Source: CAITWD01 sp963727285 (GTDB lineage Bacteria > Actinomycetota > Thermoleophilia > Miltoncostaeales > Miltoncostaeaceae). Taken from it: a DNA stretch of 64,000 nucleotides. The stretch is from contig CAVSFF010000009.1 in assembly GCA_963727285.1 (NCBI GenBank), positions 124,001 to 188,000 on the forward strand. Direction: 5' to 3'. A program made the translations under genes and the position numbers. The notes under the pieces were generated by a model. It was not told the origin of the DNA. It saw nothing but the letters and a program-made list of their open reading frames with translations, and ran no database searches. Below are positions 30,223 through 39,581 of the stretch, piece after piece (the first letter of the stretch is position 1; the number at the start of each line of letters is the position of its first letter).

Positions 30223-30353
30223 GGTTCCCCCGCGGGGTTCTGCACCCGCGCGGCCCCAGTTGTCCGCCCTCCGGCCCTATTGTTACGGGACTGCGCTGCT
30301 CAGGTGACCGGCACATCGGTCGGGGCGCAGCCAACCCCGATGGAGCCGCCCCG

Positions 30354-31798
30354 ATGGGATTTCGTAGTCGTGTCGCACTCGCCGTGGTCGTCGCCATGGC
30401 CTCGGCGGTGGTGGGCGTCGCCATCGCAAGCGCAGCGCCCGCCGCTCCGTCCGGCAACATCATCCAGCAGCCCGCACCGGGCGGGGTGATGCCCCTGGTC
30501 ATCGGCGGTCACAACGCGCGCCCGGGGACGTGGCCGTACCTGGCGTCGGTGATCAGCCCCGAGGGCCTGTGCACCGGGGAGCTGGTCGGCGCGCGATGGA
30601 TCCTCACCGCGCGCCATTGCGTGACCTCGTCGTCGGGCGCGGTGTTCTCGGCCGACGGCATGCGGATTGCCATCGGCGTCGGCCCCCTGCTCAGCCGACG
30701 CAGCTGGCTGACGCCCGTGCGCATCGTGTCGTTTCCGGGGTACCGTCCGTCCACCAGCACGGGCGATCTCGCGTTGATCGAGCTTCCCGCTCCGACAACC
30801 CGCCAGACGGTCGAGCTCGCGGCGGTGAACCCGGATCCCGCGGCCAGCACCCCGGCGCGCATCGCGGGTTGGGGTCTGACGAGCGACATCGCGACGACCA
30901 CGCCGAACCTCCCGCAGGCGGCCGCGACGATGATCTGGCCGCAGGACTGGTGCAGGCAGACGGAGCCGTCGGTGTACGACCCGACGACCGAGATTTGCGC
31001 CGGCGGCCCCGACCCGACCCAGACCCGCCAGTACCCGTCGGTCTGCAGCGGGGACTCCGGGGGGCCGCTGACGCTCCCGGGACGCGGCGGCGCCTGGACG
31101 GACCGGCTCGTCGGGATCACCGACTTCGGGTCCGATGCCGGCTGCGACGCCGCGCCCAACGCGTTTCAGAGCGTCCCGGCCCATCTGGGCTGGATCCTGC
31201 GCACCGCCGGCCTCGGCCCGGTGCGGATTCTGCACGCGCACCAGGCCACGGCGGGACACTCCAACGCCATCATCACCGTCTCGCTGCGCGCCTCGCAGGC
31301 ACGGGCGACGGTCCTAGTGATCGGCCCGAACGGGCAGGCGGTCGCCGCACGCCGCGTGCAGGCGTGGCATCGACAGCCGATCCGGATTTCGGTGACGGGG
31401 CTTGTCCCGGGCCTGACGGTCCGCGGCTACCGCGTCGTCACCACCAATGCCTACGGCAACTCCCGGGCCGTCGGCGTCGTCCTCGCCACGCACCCGATTC
31501 CGTGTGTCCTGACCGCGCATGGCGCATGCCCGGCCCGCAATCTGGCGGGGCGCAACCTTCGGGACGCAACCTGACTGCGATCGACCTGCGGGCCGCGATC
31601 CTCGTGCGCGCCAGGCTGATCGGTACCAACCTCACCCGTGCACGCCTCACCGGAGCCAATCTCTCCGGCGCCGACCTTGCCGGCGCGACGCTGGCGGGCG
31701 CACAGCTGTCCGGGATTACCTGGACCAACGCCACCTGTCCCGACGGCAGCAACGCCTCGACCAACGCCACGGCGCCACCAAGCTGTGTCGGACACTGA
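30354..31798 (+). CDS. Secreted trypsin-like serine protease with C-terminal pentapeptide repeats
   Basis: About 481 residues. Signal peptide VALAVVVAMASAVVGVAIAS, then an S1 protease beginning VIGGHNARPGTWPYLASV. The triad is visible: His88 in LTARHCV, Asp138 in STGDLALIEL, Ser235 in CSGDSGGPL. Next comes a beta-sandwich-like region (about residues 285-385) with GYRVVTTNAYGNS, as in fibronectin-like domains, and finally pentapeptide repeats (NLTAIDLRAAI, GANLSGADLAGATLAGAQLS). A one-base deletion near 31560 in a GGG run separates the repeats; restoring it gives NLAGRNLRGRNLTAIDL. GGAG is nine bases before the ATG. An SSI-type inhibitor lipoprotein follows 13 bases later. Confidence 0.85.
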
Positions 31799-31811
31799 TC
31801 ACGTGGACGCG

Positions 31812-32237
31812 ATGGTGCCCCGCTCCCCCATCCCCCGACGCCTGCGATTTGTGCTCACCGCCGCCGCCGCGGCGGTCGCCACCATCGTCGTCGTCGGCTG
31901 CGGCTCGAGCTCAGCGACCTCGACGACGACCTCCGTCGAGCTCCAGGTCACGCTCAACCAGAGCGGCGGCTCGGGGCCCGTCCAGACGTGGACAGTCACG
32001 TGTCCGAGCACGACGCACAGCGCGGCCTGCGCCAAGCTGGTCTCCACGCCCGACGCATTCACGCCGCATCCCGCCGACTCCGCCTGCACGATGATCTACG
32101 GGGGACCGCAGACCCTGACGGTCGACGGGCACGTGGGCACCCGTCAGGTGTCGTACAAGACCGGTCGCGGCAACGGATGCGAGATCGCCGACTTCACCCG
32201 GGATATCGCCCTTGTTGCGCCGTTCCGACACGCCTGA
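31812..32237 (+). CDS. SSI-like (subtilisin inhibitor, I16 family) lipoprotein
   Basis: 141 residues. Lipoprotein signal FVLTAAAAAVATIVVVGCGSS with lipid Cys30. The mature part follows the Streptomyces subtilisin inhibitor: WTVTC, then AACAKL, then ACTMIYGGPQTLTVDGHVG, then RQVSYK and GNGCEIADF. Four cysteines (64, 73, 92, 123) fit the two SSI disulfides, though the first loop is shorter. The reactive-site pattern C-T-M-I (92-95) aligns with C-P-M-V of SSI, putting P1 at Met94. It would inhibit serine proteases at the cell surface. The ATG at 31812 is chosen; GTG at 31803 is also in frame. It lies directly after the trypsin-like gene. Confidence 0.8.
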   Translation: MVPRSPIPRRLRFVLTAAAAAVATIVVVGCGSSSATSTTTSVELQVTLNQSGGSGPVQTWTVTCPSTTHSAACAKLVSTPDAFTPHPADSACTMIYGGPQTLTVDGHVGTRQVSYKTGRGNGCEIADFTRDIALVAPFRHA

Positions 32238-32246
32238 CCGATCCCG

Positions 32247-32672
32247 ATGACCCGTCGTGGCCCGAGCCCGGCCGAGGTCGCAGGGCATATTGCCGCTCGC
32301 GCAACCTGGACATATTCACGTTCGGGTGGACCCGGCGGACAGCGGCGGGACCACGTCGCGACCGAGGCACGGCTCGAAGTGACCGCCGACGCGCTCAACG
32401 GACTCCCGGATCACGTGGCGGGCCGGCTCACGCGCGGGCTCGGACTCGCCGATCGCCCGCTCCGGCTCCGGTCCGGAACCGAACGCCTTCGCGAGCACAA
32501 CCGCGAGCGCGTGCTCGCCCGCCTCACCGCGCGTGTCGCGGCCGCCCTGGCGCCCACCCCGCCGGCCCGCCGGCCGACGCGCCCCTCGCGGGCCGCCGTC
32601 GAACGACGCTTGGCCGGCAAACGCCGCAGATCGGCCACCAAGTCACGGCGAGGCACGCCCGACGCCGACTGA
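32247..32672 (+). CDS. arfB: Peptidyl-tRNA hydrolase ArfB (YaeJ/ICT1-like)
   Basis: 141 residues. The RF-1 catalytic domain shows SRSGGPGGQRRDHVATEARL with the GGQ motif that hydrolyses peptidyl-tRNA, plus LRLRSGTERLREHNRERVLARL. The C-terminal tail is basic and unstructured (RRPTRPSRAAVERRLAGKRR, then SATKSRRG), which enters the empty mRNA channel of stalled ribosomes. It rescues ribosomes on non-stop messages without a stop codon. It starts nine bases after the SSI-like gene but is functionally unrelated. Confidence 0.88.
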   Translation: MTRRGPSPAEVAGHIAARATWTYSRSGGPGGQRRDHVATEARLEVTADALNGLPDHVAGRLTRGLGLADRPLRLRSGTERLREHNRERVLARLTARVAAALAPTPPARRPTRPSRAAVERRLAGKRRRSATKSRRGTPDAD

Positions 32673-32681
32673 CCGGCACGG

Positions 32682-33641
32682 TCACGTCGTCAGGTTGACC
32701 CCGAATCCCCGGACCCTGAGGTCCCCGAGCATCGCCTCGAGCGCGGCCCCGTGCCCGCTGAACGCCCAACTGGAAAAGTCGACGGTGGCGTTCCAGAGGC
32801 GCTGGTGAAACAGGGTCGACACCGACCACGGTGGCAAGTGGGTCTCGCCGCGTCCGATGCCCACCATGATCTTCGGCGGCCGCGCCTGACGGTAGAACCC
32901 GCCGGCACTCGGAAAATCGCCGAATTGGTCGGCGTACGAATCGGCGATGAAGACCGGCTTGGGGTTGGTACGCACGAACGCCCGTCCGGTGTTCACCGGG
33001 GTGCGCCCGCCCGAGAAGATCAGATAGGCGTCGATGCGATTGTCACGGTAGCGGCGGTTGAACGCCATGTCGGCGACGGTGCATCCTCCGTCGCTGTGTC
33101 CGGCAAGGGCGATGCGGGTCCGGTCCGGCACGACGGGCAGACGGCTGGCGAGCACATCGCTCAGCACCACCGGGAGGTCCCCGGCCTGGCGCATGCTGGC
33201 GGCCCCCTGCGGCAGCAGACCCCGTCCGCGTGCCATTCCGGGGCTCGTCGGCGCGATCACCAGAAATCCAGCCGACGCCCAACCGCGCAGCATCGCCGCG
33301 TACACCCGGGGATTGCTGTGCCACCCGTGGGCGAACTCCATCACGGGGACGACGACACCGGCCGTGACGACAGGGGTCACGATCATCGTCGGGAGCACGC
33401 GCGCGCCGCGGTGGTAGGTGACCCAGCGCGTGGTCGTGCGGAAGTTGTGGACATGCCGGAGTGTGAGCACCGCGGGCGACGAACCGCCGGATGAATTCGC
33501 GGTGGCCCCGAACGCGGCGCCGGCAGGTCCCGCCGTTGCCACTGCCGAGATGATCGCGACCAGCGCCGCGATCCGGCGTGTCCGTCGGATGCGTCGCACA
33601 CGTGGGTCCGGCCCGGGCGGCTGCATCGATCCCTGCGGCAT
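32682..33641 (-). CDS. Secreted alpha/beta hydrolase
   Basis: 319 residues. An Arg-rich N-terminus and signal peptide (ALVAIISAVATAGPAGAAFG) are followed by the hydrolase fold: VVPVMEFAHGWHSNPRVYAA (oxyanion strand with HGW), GFLVIAPTSPG, nucleophile elbow IALAGHSDGGCTVADMA (GHSDG), VFIADSYADQFGDFPSA, which probably carries the acid, and a C-terminal His candidate in SGHGAALEAM. It resembles chlorophyllase/PET-hydrolase-like or dienelactone hydrolases. The substrate is unknown. The start could also be the internal Met at 33626. It is convergent with arfB. Confidence 0.78.
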   Translation of the reverse strand: MPQGSMQPPGPDPRVRRIRRTRRIAALVAIISAVATAGPAGAAFGATANSSGGSSPAVLTLRHVHNFRTTTRWVTYHRGARVLPTMIVTPVVTAGVVVPVMEFAHGWHSNPRVYAAMLRGWASAGFLVIAPTSPGMARGRGLLPQGAASMRQAGDLPVVLSDVLASRLPVVPDRTRIALAGHSDGGCTVADMAFNRRYRDNRIDAYLIFSGGRTPVNTGRAFVRTNPKPVFIADSYADQFGDFPSAGGFYRQARPPKIMVGIGRGETHLPPWSVSTLFHQRLWNATVDFSSWAFSGHGAALEAMLGDLRVRGFGVNLTT

Positions 33642-33723
33642 GGGGCTCCGATCTCGGGACGCTTAACGTCGCGCTCACGCGGCTCTTAGCAATCGCCTAG
33701 GAGCCTGCCGGAGACTCGGCCCC

Positions 33724-35220
33724 ATGACAACCACCTCGCCACTTGCCGATCGCACGAGCGTCCCGTCCCGCATCGGGCACGCGACGCGCGCGCTCCGCGT
33801 CGAGGTCGTCGTTGCCGTCGCCGCGTACGCCGGGCTGTGCCTGGCCGTACTCCTGCGCGCCCCGCAGATGCTCGAGCCCGACGACTACGCGTATCGCGCG
33901 TCCATCGTTGCCCTCAGCCACCTCCATATCCTGCTCAGCAATGCCCAATACCTCGCGCTCGAACACCAACTCGGCGGGAGTGGATCCGGTGGTGGCGCCA
34001 TCCAACAGTGGCATCAGGCCGCATCGGGGCTCTGGATATCCGAGAAGAACCCCGGCTATCCGTTTCTGGCCGTCCCCTTCCAGTGGTTCGGGATCCTCCG
34101 CGCCGCCCCGTTGTTCTACGGCGCGCTCGGCTGCGTCGGGCTCTGGTTCGGTGGCCGCCGCTGGCTCGGACGCTGGGGCGGCGCCATCACGGTGGTCCTG
34201 TACTGCACGTCGGGGGCGGCGCTCGCCTTCGCCTGGCGCGCCACGATGGAGACCTTCACCGATGCGTCGCTCGTCGCCGCGGGAGCCGGGGCGCTGCTGT
34301 GGGCCCTGCTCGCCGGCGACGCCGCCCAGCACCGGCGGCGGCTTGTCGGGATCGCGGGATTCGTTGCGCTCGCCTTGGCGACGTGGTCGCGCTACACCGA
34401 CGCGATTGCCTTCGCGGTCGCGATCGGGGCAGTAGCCGTCTTCGGCCGCCGGGCGGGCATCACCTGGCGCACGCTGCAGCTCTGGGCCACGACCGTGGTG
34501 CTGTCGGTCGCCGGAATGCTCGCCTTCAACGCATATGCCTACGGGGGATGGAACCGGACCGGGTACTCGGGCGGCGAGATCACGTTCTCGCTCGGCGCGC
34601 TCTCGCCGAATCTGCACCACATGCCCGCCCACCTCGTACGCGCCATGCCGATGCTCCTGCTCGGCCTCCTGGCCGTCGGCTGGATCGGCGTCCGGGCCGT
34701 CGCCGGCGGCAGGCGCGCGGACGCCGAGCGCCACACCCGCCGCCTGGACGCGATCGTCGCGGGCGTCCTCGGCATCGCCTGGATGGGGTTCTGGGGCCTG
34801 TACCTCTGCTACGACTGGACCGCGCAGATGAGTGCGCAGTCCGGGAGCGCGATCCACGTGATTCGCTTCTATCTGCCGGCCCTCGGGCCGATCGCGCTCC
34901 TCGCGGCGTGGCCATTGGCCCGCGTGCTGCATCGTGGAGGCCGACGAGGCATCCTTGCGGTCATCGTGCTCCTGTTCGCGCTCGTCGGCGCCGGGGCGTG
35001 GTCGTATCAGAGCCTCGTGACCGCCGGCATGGGACCGGGCGGCGGAACCGGCGGCACGCCCCGGACCACCCACGCAACCGGCGGGGGGACACCCCCGTCG
35101 GGGTCGCCGGGCACAACGCGTCCCCCGGCCGGATCCCCCGGGTCCGGACCACCTCCCGCCGGCGCCACCGGCTCCGGGCCGCCCGCCGCGCCGGCGGGCG
35201 CCACCGGAGCAGCCGGCTAG
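33724..35220 (+). CDS. Polytopic membrane protein, GT-C glycosyltransferase-like, with Pro/Gly/Thr-rich tail
   Basis: 498 residues with about ten hydrophobic helices. The first extracytoplasmic loop carries LEPDDYAYRAS (Asp53-Asp54), placed like the catalytic Asp pair of ArnT/PMT-type GT-C enzymes that use polyprenyl-phosphate sugars. Helices include AVAAYAGLCLAVLL, GGAITVVLYCTSGAALAFAW and LALATWSRYTDAIAFAVAIG. The last 65 residues are a Gly/Pro/Thr/Ser repeat-like tail (TGGGTPPSGSPGTTRPP) after the final helix, perhaps wall-spanning. It is similar in style to the protein at 54719-55975. Sugar donor and acceptor are unknown. Confidence 0.65.
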   Translation: MTTTSPLADRTSVPSRIGHATRALRVEVVVAVAAYAGLCLAVLLRAPQMLEPDDYAYRASIVALSHLHILLSNAQYLALEHQLGGSGSGGGAIQQWHQAASGLWISEKNPGYPFLAVPFQWFGILRAAPLFYGALGCVGLWFGGRRWLGRWGGAITVVLYCTSGAALAFAWRATMETFTDASLVAAGAGALLWALLAGDAAQHRRRLVGIAGFVALALATWSRYTDAIAFAVAIGAVAVFGRRAGITWRTLQLWATTVVLSVAGMLAFNAYAYGGWNRTGYSGGEITFSLGALSPNLHHMPAHLVRAMPMLLLGLLAVGWIGVRAVAGGRRADAERHTRRLDAIVAGVLGIAWMGFWGLYLCYDWTAQMSAQSGSAIHVIRFYLPALGPIALLAAWPLARVLHRGGRRGILAVIVLLFALVGAGAWSYQSLVTAGMGPGGGTGGTPRTTHATGGGTPPSGSPGTTRPPAGSPGSGPPPAGATGSGPPAAPAGATGAAG

Positions 35221-35241
35221 GCGCCCCGCAGCGAATCCGGC

Positions 35242-35742
35242 CTAGGTCGTTGCCGGCGCCTGAGCGGCGGCGGGACATGCCGCCCCGTCGTCGGCGCCGG
35301 GAAGCCGGCCGAGCAGCGCCACGAGCTGCTCCAGCTCGGGCGCCGAGAAGCGCTCGCCGAAGAGCGCCACCAGGCTCGCCAGGTGCGTGTCGGCCGTCGC
35401 CCGGAGCACGTCGCGGCCCGTCTCGGTCATCACCGCATATGTCACGCGATGGTCGCTGGTGCAGTGGTGCCTGCCGACCAGTCCGGACTGCTCGAGCCCC
35501 TCCAGCAAGCGGGTGATGCCGGACGGCGTGACCCCGACAGCGTGGGCCAAGTCGATGCGCCGCATGCGGCCCTCGGGGGCGGCGGCAAGGCGACGCAGCA
35601 CCTCGAAGTCCGTCACCGTGATGCTGCCGGTGGCCTGGAGCTCCTGGTTGAAGGCGCGCTCCATCGCCGCGTGAGCGTTGGAGAGCCGCACAAAGGCGGT
35701 GAGGGCCTGTGGAACCTGTCCGGTCAAAACTTGATTACTCAA
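35242..35742 (-). CDS. MarR family transcriptional regulator
   Basis: 166 residues. Winged HTH: GSITVTDFEVLRRLAAAPEG, RMRRIDLAHAVGVTPSGITR (recognition helix), GRHHCTSDHRVTYAVMTETG (wing; H instead of the usual DRR). The start is a TTG at 35742, itself inside the repeat region at 35731-35771, which suggests autoregulation; a later start is possible. Divergent from the YceI gene, which it very likely controls. Confidence 0.82.
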   Translation of the reverse strand: MSNQVLTGQVPQALTAFVRLSNAHAAMERAFNQELQATGSITVTDFEVLRRLAAAPEGRMRRIDLAHAVGVTPSGITRLLEGLEQSGLVGRHHCTSDHRVTYAVMTETGRDVLRATADTHLASLVALFGERFSAPELEQLVALLGRLPGADDGAACPAAAQAPATT

Positions 35743-35771
35743 CCATTACTCGATATTGTCGTTGCGTACTC
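35731..35771. promoter_or_regulatory. Operator region with TTGATTACTCAA and phased TACTC repeats
   Basis: AT-rich stretch between the divergent MarR and YceI genes. TTGATTACTCAA at 35731-35742 is an inverted repeat (TTGA/TCAA). TTACTC occurs at 35735 and 35746 (11 bases apart), and GTACTC at 35766 (20 bases further), close to whole helical turns. This is typical of MarR binding; binding itself is inference. Confidence 0.5.
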
Positions 35772-35800
35772 AACTATATCCCAAAGGGAGCCATTTGACC

Positions 35801-36334
35801 ATGAGCAATTCGATTCCGGTAGGAACCTGGACCAGCGACAAGGTTCACAGCACCTTCGACTTCTCCGCCCGCCACATGGTCGTCGCGACCTACCATGGAA
35901 CGCTCAAGGACTTCGACGCCACGCTCGTCGGCAACCCGGACGGAAGCGCGTCACTCACCGCCGCCGCACGGGTCGGGAGCGTCCAGACCGCCGAGGAGAA
36001 CCTGACCGGCCACCTCCTGTCGCCGGACTTCTTCGACGCCGAGCAGTACCCCGAGGTCACCTTCACCTCGTCGGACATCACCCGCGACGGAGACCATCTC
36101 GTCGTCCGCGGCGAGCTGACGGCAAAGGGCGTGACCAAGGAACTCACCCTCCACGGGGACATCGTCGGGCCGTCGACCGGCTTCGAGGGTGCGGAACTGC
36201 TTGGCGTGACCCTCGAGGGCGCGATCGACCGCCGGGACTTCAACATGGTCTGGAACGCCACACTGCCGACCGGTGGCCTCGTGTTGGGCCACGACGTGAA
36301 GCTCGTCGCGAGCCTCGAGTTGGCGAAGGCGTAG
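35801..36334 (+). CDS. YceI family lipid-binding protein
   Basis: 177 residues without a signal peptide, so probably cytosolic, as in many actinobacterial YceI proteins. The lipocalin-like barrel is marked by GTWTSDKVHSTFDFSARHMV, the ENLTGHLLSPDFFDAEQYPE block, VTFTSSDITRDGDHLVVRGE, LTAKGVTKELTLHGDIVG and the DFNMVWNATLPTGGLVLGHD end motif. It binds polyisoprenoids or similar lipids. The start is set by AAGGGAG 15 bases upstream of MSNSIPVG; the spacing is long. It is followed four bases later by an FMN reductase. Confidence 0.88.
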   Translation: MSNSIPVGTWTSDKVHSTFDFSARHMVVATYHGTLKDFDATLVGNPDGSASLTAAARVGSVQTAEENLTGHLLSPDFFDAEQYPEVTFTSSDITRDGDHLVVRGELTAKGVTKELTLHGDIVGPSTGFEGAELLGVTLEGAIDRRDFNMVWNATLPTGGLVLGHDVKLVASLELAKA

Positions 36335-36338
36335 TCCG

Positions 36339-36890
36339 ATGATCGTCCTCGGCATCTCGGGCAGCCTCCGTCGCGACTCGTTCAACACCAAGCTCCTCGG
36401 CGAAGTCGCCAAGGAGCTGCCGGACGGGGTCGAGTTCCGACTGTACGACGGGTTGCGCGAGGTGCCGCCGTACGATGAGGACATCGACGCCGAACCCGTG
36501 CCGGAGGCGGTCGCGCGACTCCGGCGTGAGCTCGCGGGCGCCGATGCGGTCCTGTTTTCCACCCCGGAATACAACTTCTCGATCCCGGGGCAGCTCAAGA
36601 ACGCCATCGACTGGGCGTCGCGCCCCGCCGGCGCCGGCGCGCTCCGGTTCGTTCCGGTGGCCGTCGTCGGGTCCAGCACCGGTGCCTACGGCGCCGTCTG
36701 GGCCCAGGCGGAGCTTCGCAAGGTCCTCGGAGCCTGTGGTGCGCGTGTCGTCGAAGGCGACGTCACCCTCGGGCACGCCCGGGAAGCGTTCGCCACGGCG
36801 ACTCCGCTGTCCGAAGACCAGCGTGAACAGGCGCGGGAACTGCTGGCCGACCTGGTCGGCCACGCGACGCGACGAGCCGCAGCGGCGTAG
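36339..36890 (+). CDS. NADPH-dependent FMN reductase (flavodoxin-like quinone reductase)
   Basis: 183 residues. Phosphate-binding loop ISGSLRRDSFNTKLLG, LREVPPYDEDIDAE, active-site block FSTPEYNFSIPGQLKNAIDW (family signature SPEYN-S-PG-LKNAID) and VGSSTGAYGAVWAQAELRKV. It reduces quinones, chromate or azo dyes with NADPH in this family. A GAAGG inside the end of yceI serves as ribosome site, so the two are co-translated. With MarR and YceI it suggests a quinone or redox-stress response. Confidence 0.9.
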   Translation: MIVLGISGSLRRDSFNTKLLGEVAKELPDGVEFRLYDGLREVPPYDEDIDAEPVPEAVARLRRELAGADAVLFSTPEYNFSIPGQLKNAIDWASRPAGAGALRFVPVAVVGSSTGAYGAVWAQAELRKVLGACGARVVEGDVTLGHAREAFATATPLSEDQREQARELLADLVGHATRRAAAA

Positions 36891-36896
36891 TGCTCG

Positions 36897-36936
36897 CGGA
36901 TGTGGCGGGACCGGGACACCGGCCCCGCCACATCCG
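36897..36936. terminator. Strong hairpin between convergent FMN reductase and helicase genes
   Basis: Thirteen perfect pairs (36897-36909 with 36924-36936), one A-C mismatch, then four more pairs around a GACA loop. It begins seven bases after the reductase stop and ends seven bases from the helicase stop, so it can serve both. Confidence 0.8.
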
Positions 36937-36942
36937 GACGAC

Positions 36943-38229
<1,287 letters not shown>

Positions 38230-38444
38230 TGGGCTCGATCGAGTGGGGAGGACTCCGCCTTCCCCGCACTCGCGGCATGATGACGACATGTCTCCCGAGG
38301 GAATCGGCGGAACTGCCGCCCTCGCGCTGCAGCGTAGCGTACTCGGGCGTCGTTGCGCGGCGACCCCCGGCATCCGGCCCCGGTGACGGCCCGTGCCGCC
38401 GCTAGTATCGGGCCGATGACGTACGTGTCCGGTTAGCGGCCAAC

Positions 38445-39581
38445 ATGGTCCGCCTCCTGCATTCGGCCGACTGGCAGATCGGCATGACGCGGCACTTTCT
38501 CGCCCCGGAAGCGCAGAGCCGCTATTCCGAGGCGCGGCTCGAGGCGATCCGACGCATGGCCGCGATCGCCGCCGACGCCTCCTGCGACGCGGTGGTCGTC
38601 TGCGGTGACATCTTCGAGAGCAATCTCGTCGATCGTCAGGTGGTCGCCCGCGCGCTCGACGCCTTGGCGGAATTCACGGCGCCCGTGTTTCTCGTGCCCG
38701 GCAACCACGACCCCCTGCTCGGTGCCGGGTCGGTGTGGGATGCGGCGGCGTTCGCGTCGCGCTGTCCTCCCGGGGTCACGGTGCTCCGAGATGCCACCCC
38801 CGTCCGCATCGCCGACGGCGCCGCCGAGATGATCGCCGCGGTGTGGCCATCCAAGCGCCCGGTCAGCGACCTTGTGGGCGCGGTCCTCGCGGGCCTCCGA
38901 CCCGCCGAGGTGCCACGGATCGTCGTGGGACACGGTGCCGTCGATCGCGGCGCTCCGGACCCGAACGACCCCGCACTGATCGGTCTCGATCGTGTCGAGC
39001 GGGCGATCGCCGACGGCCTGGTCCAGTACGTCGCGCTCGGCGACCGTCACTCGGTCACCGACGTCGGAACGAGCGGACGGGTGTGGTACCCGGGCACCCC
39101 GTTGGTGACCGACTACAGCGAGGAGGCGCCGAACGCCGCGCTCCTCGTCGAGCTCGACAACGGCGCGGTGCGCGTCACGCCGGTGCCCGTCGGCGAGTGG
39201 ACGTTCGTACGGTCGGCGGTCGAACTCGCCGGTGACGCCGACGTCGCGGCGCTCGAGACGTGGCTCGCTGCGCGCCCGGACAAGCGGCGATGCGTCGTCA
39301 AGCTGAGCTTCAGCGGGGCAATCTCGCTCGCCGCCAAACTGCGGCTCGACGCCGTGCTGGACGCGTACGCAGACGTCTTCGCGGGGCTTGAGGTCTGGGA
39401 CCGCCGCACCGACCTCGTGGTCATCCCGGACGACGCCGACCTGGACGAGATCGACGCCACCGGGTTTCTCGCCGCCGCGATCGATGATCTGAACCGGTTG
39501 GTCCACACCGGTGGACCGGACGGCGAGACGGCCCAGGATGCCCTGTCGCTGCTGTACCGGCTGTCCCGGGATGCTGCGTGA
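38445..39581 (+). CDS. SbcD/YhaO-like DNA repair metallophosphoesterase
   Basis: 378 residues. Mre11-type nuclease motifs: I LLHSADWQIGMTRHFL (D-W-Q, where SbcD has D-x-H), II VVCGDIFESN, III LVPGNHDPLLG, IV VVGHGAVDRG and V YVALGDRHSVTD (in place of G-H-x-H). After about residue 250 there is a small capping region. It should process DNA ends together with the ATPase encoded next. The Gln in motif I and Arg in motif V seem shared by actinobacterial homologues I recall, but they would alter one metal site. It ends overlapping the ATPase GTG start (GTGA). Confidence 0.85.
   Translation: MVRLLHSADWQIGMTRHFLAPEAQSRYSEARLEAIRRMAAIAADASCDAVVVCGDIFESNLVDRQVVARALDALAEFTAPVFLVPGNHDPLLGAGSVWDAAAFASRCPPGVTVLRDATPVRIADGAAEMIAAVWPSKRPVSDLVGAVLAGLRPAEVPRIVVGHGAVDRGAPDPNDPALIGLDRVERAIADGLVQYVALGDRHSVTDVGTSGRVWYPGTPLVTDYSEEAPNAALLVELDNGAVRVTPVPVGEWTFVRSAVELAGDADVAALETWLAARPDKRRCVVKLSFSGAISLAAKLRLDAVLDAYADVFAGLEVWDRRTDLVVIPDDADLDEIDATGFLAAAIDDLNRLVHTGGPDGETAQDALSLLYRLSRDAA

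Noticed and set aside
35007..35204. Small Pro/Gly-rich minus-strand gene
   Set aside because: It is the complement of the low-complexity tail of the membrane-protein gene and has no ribosome site or other support.
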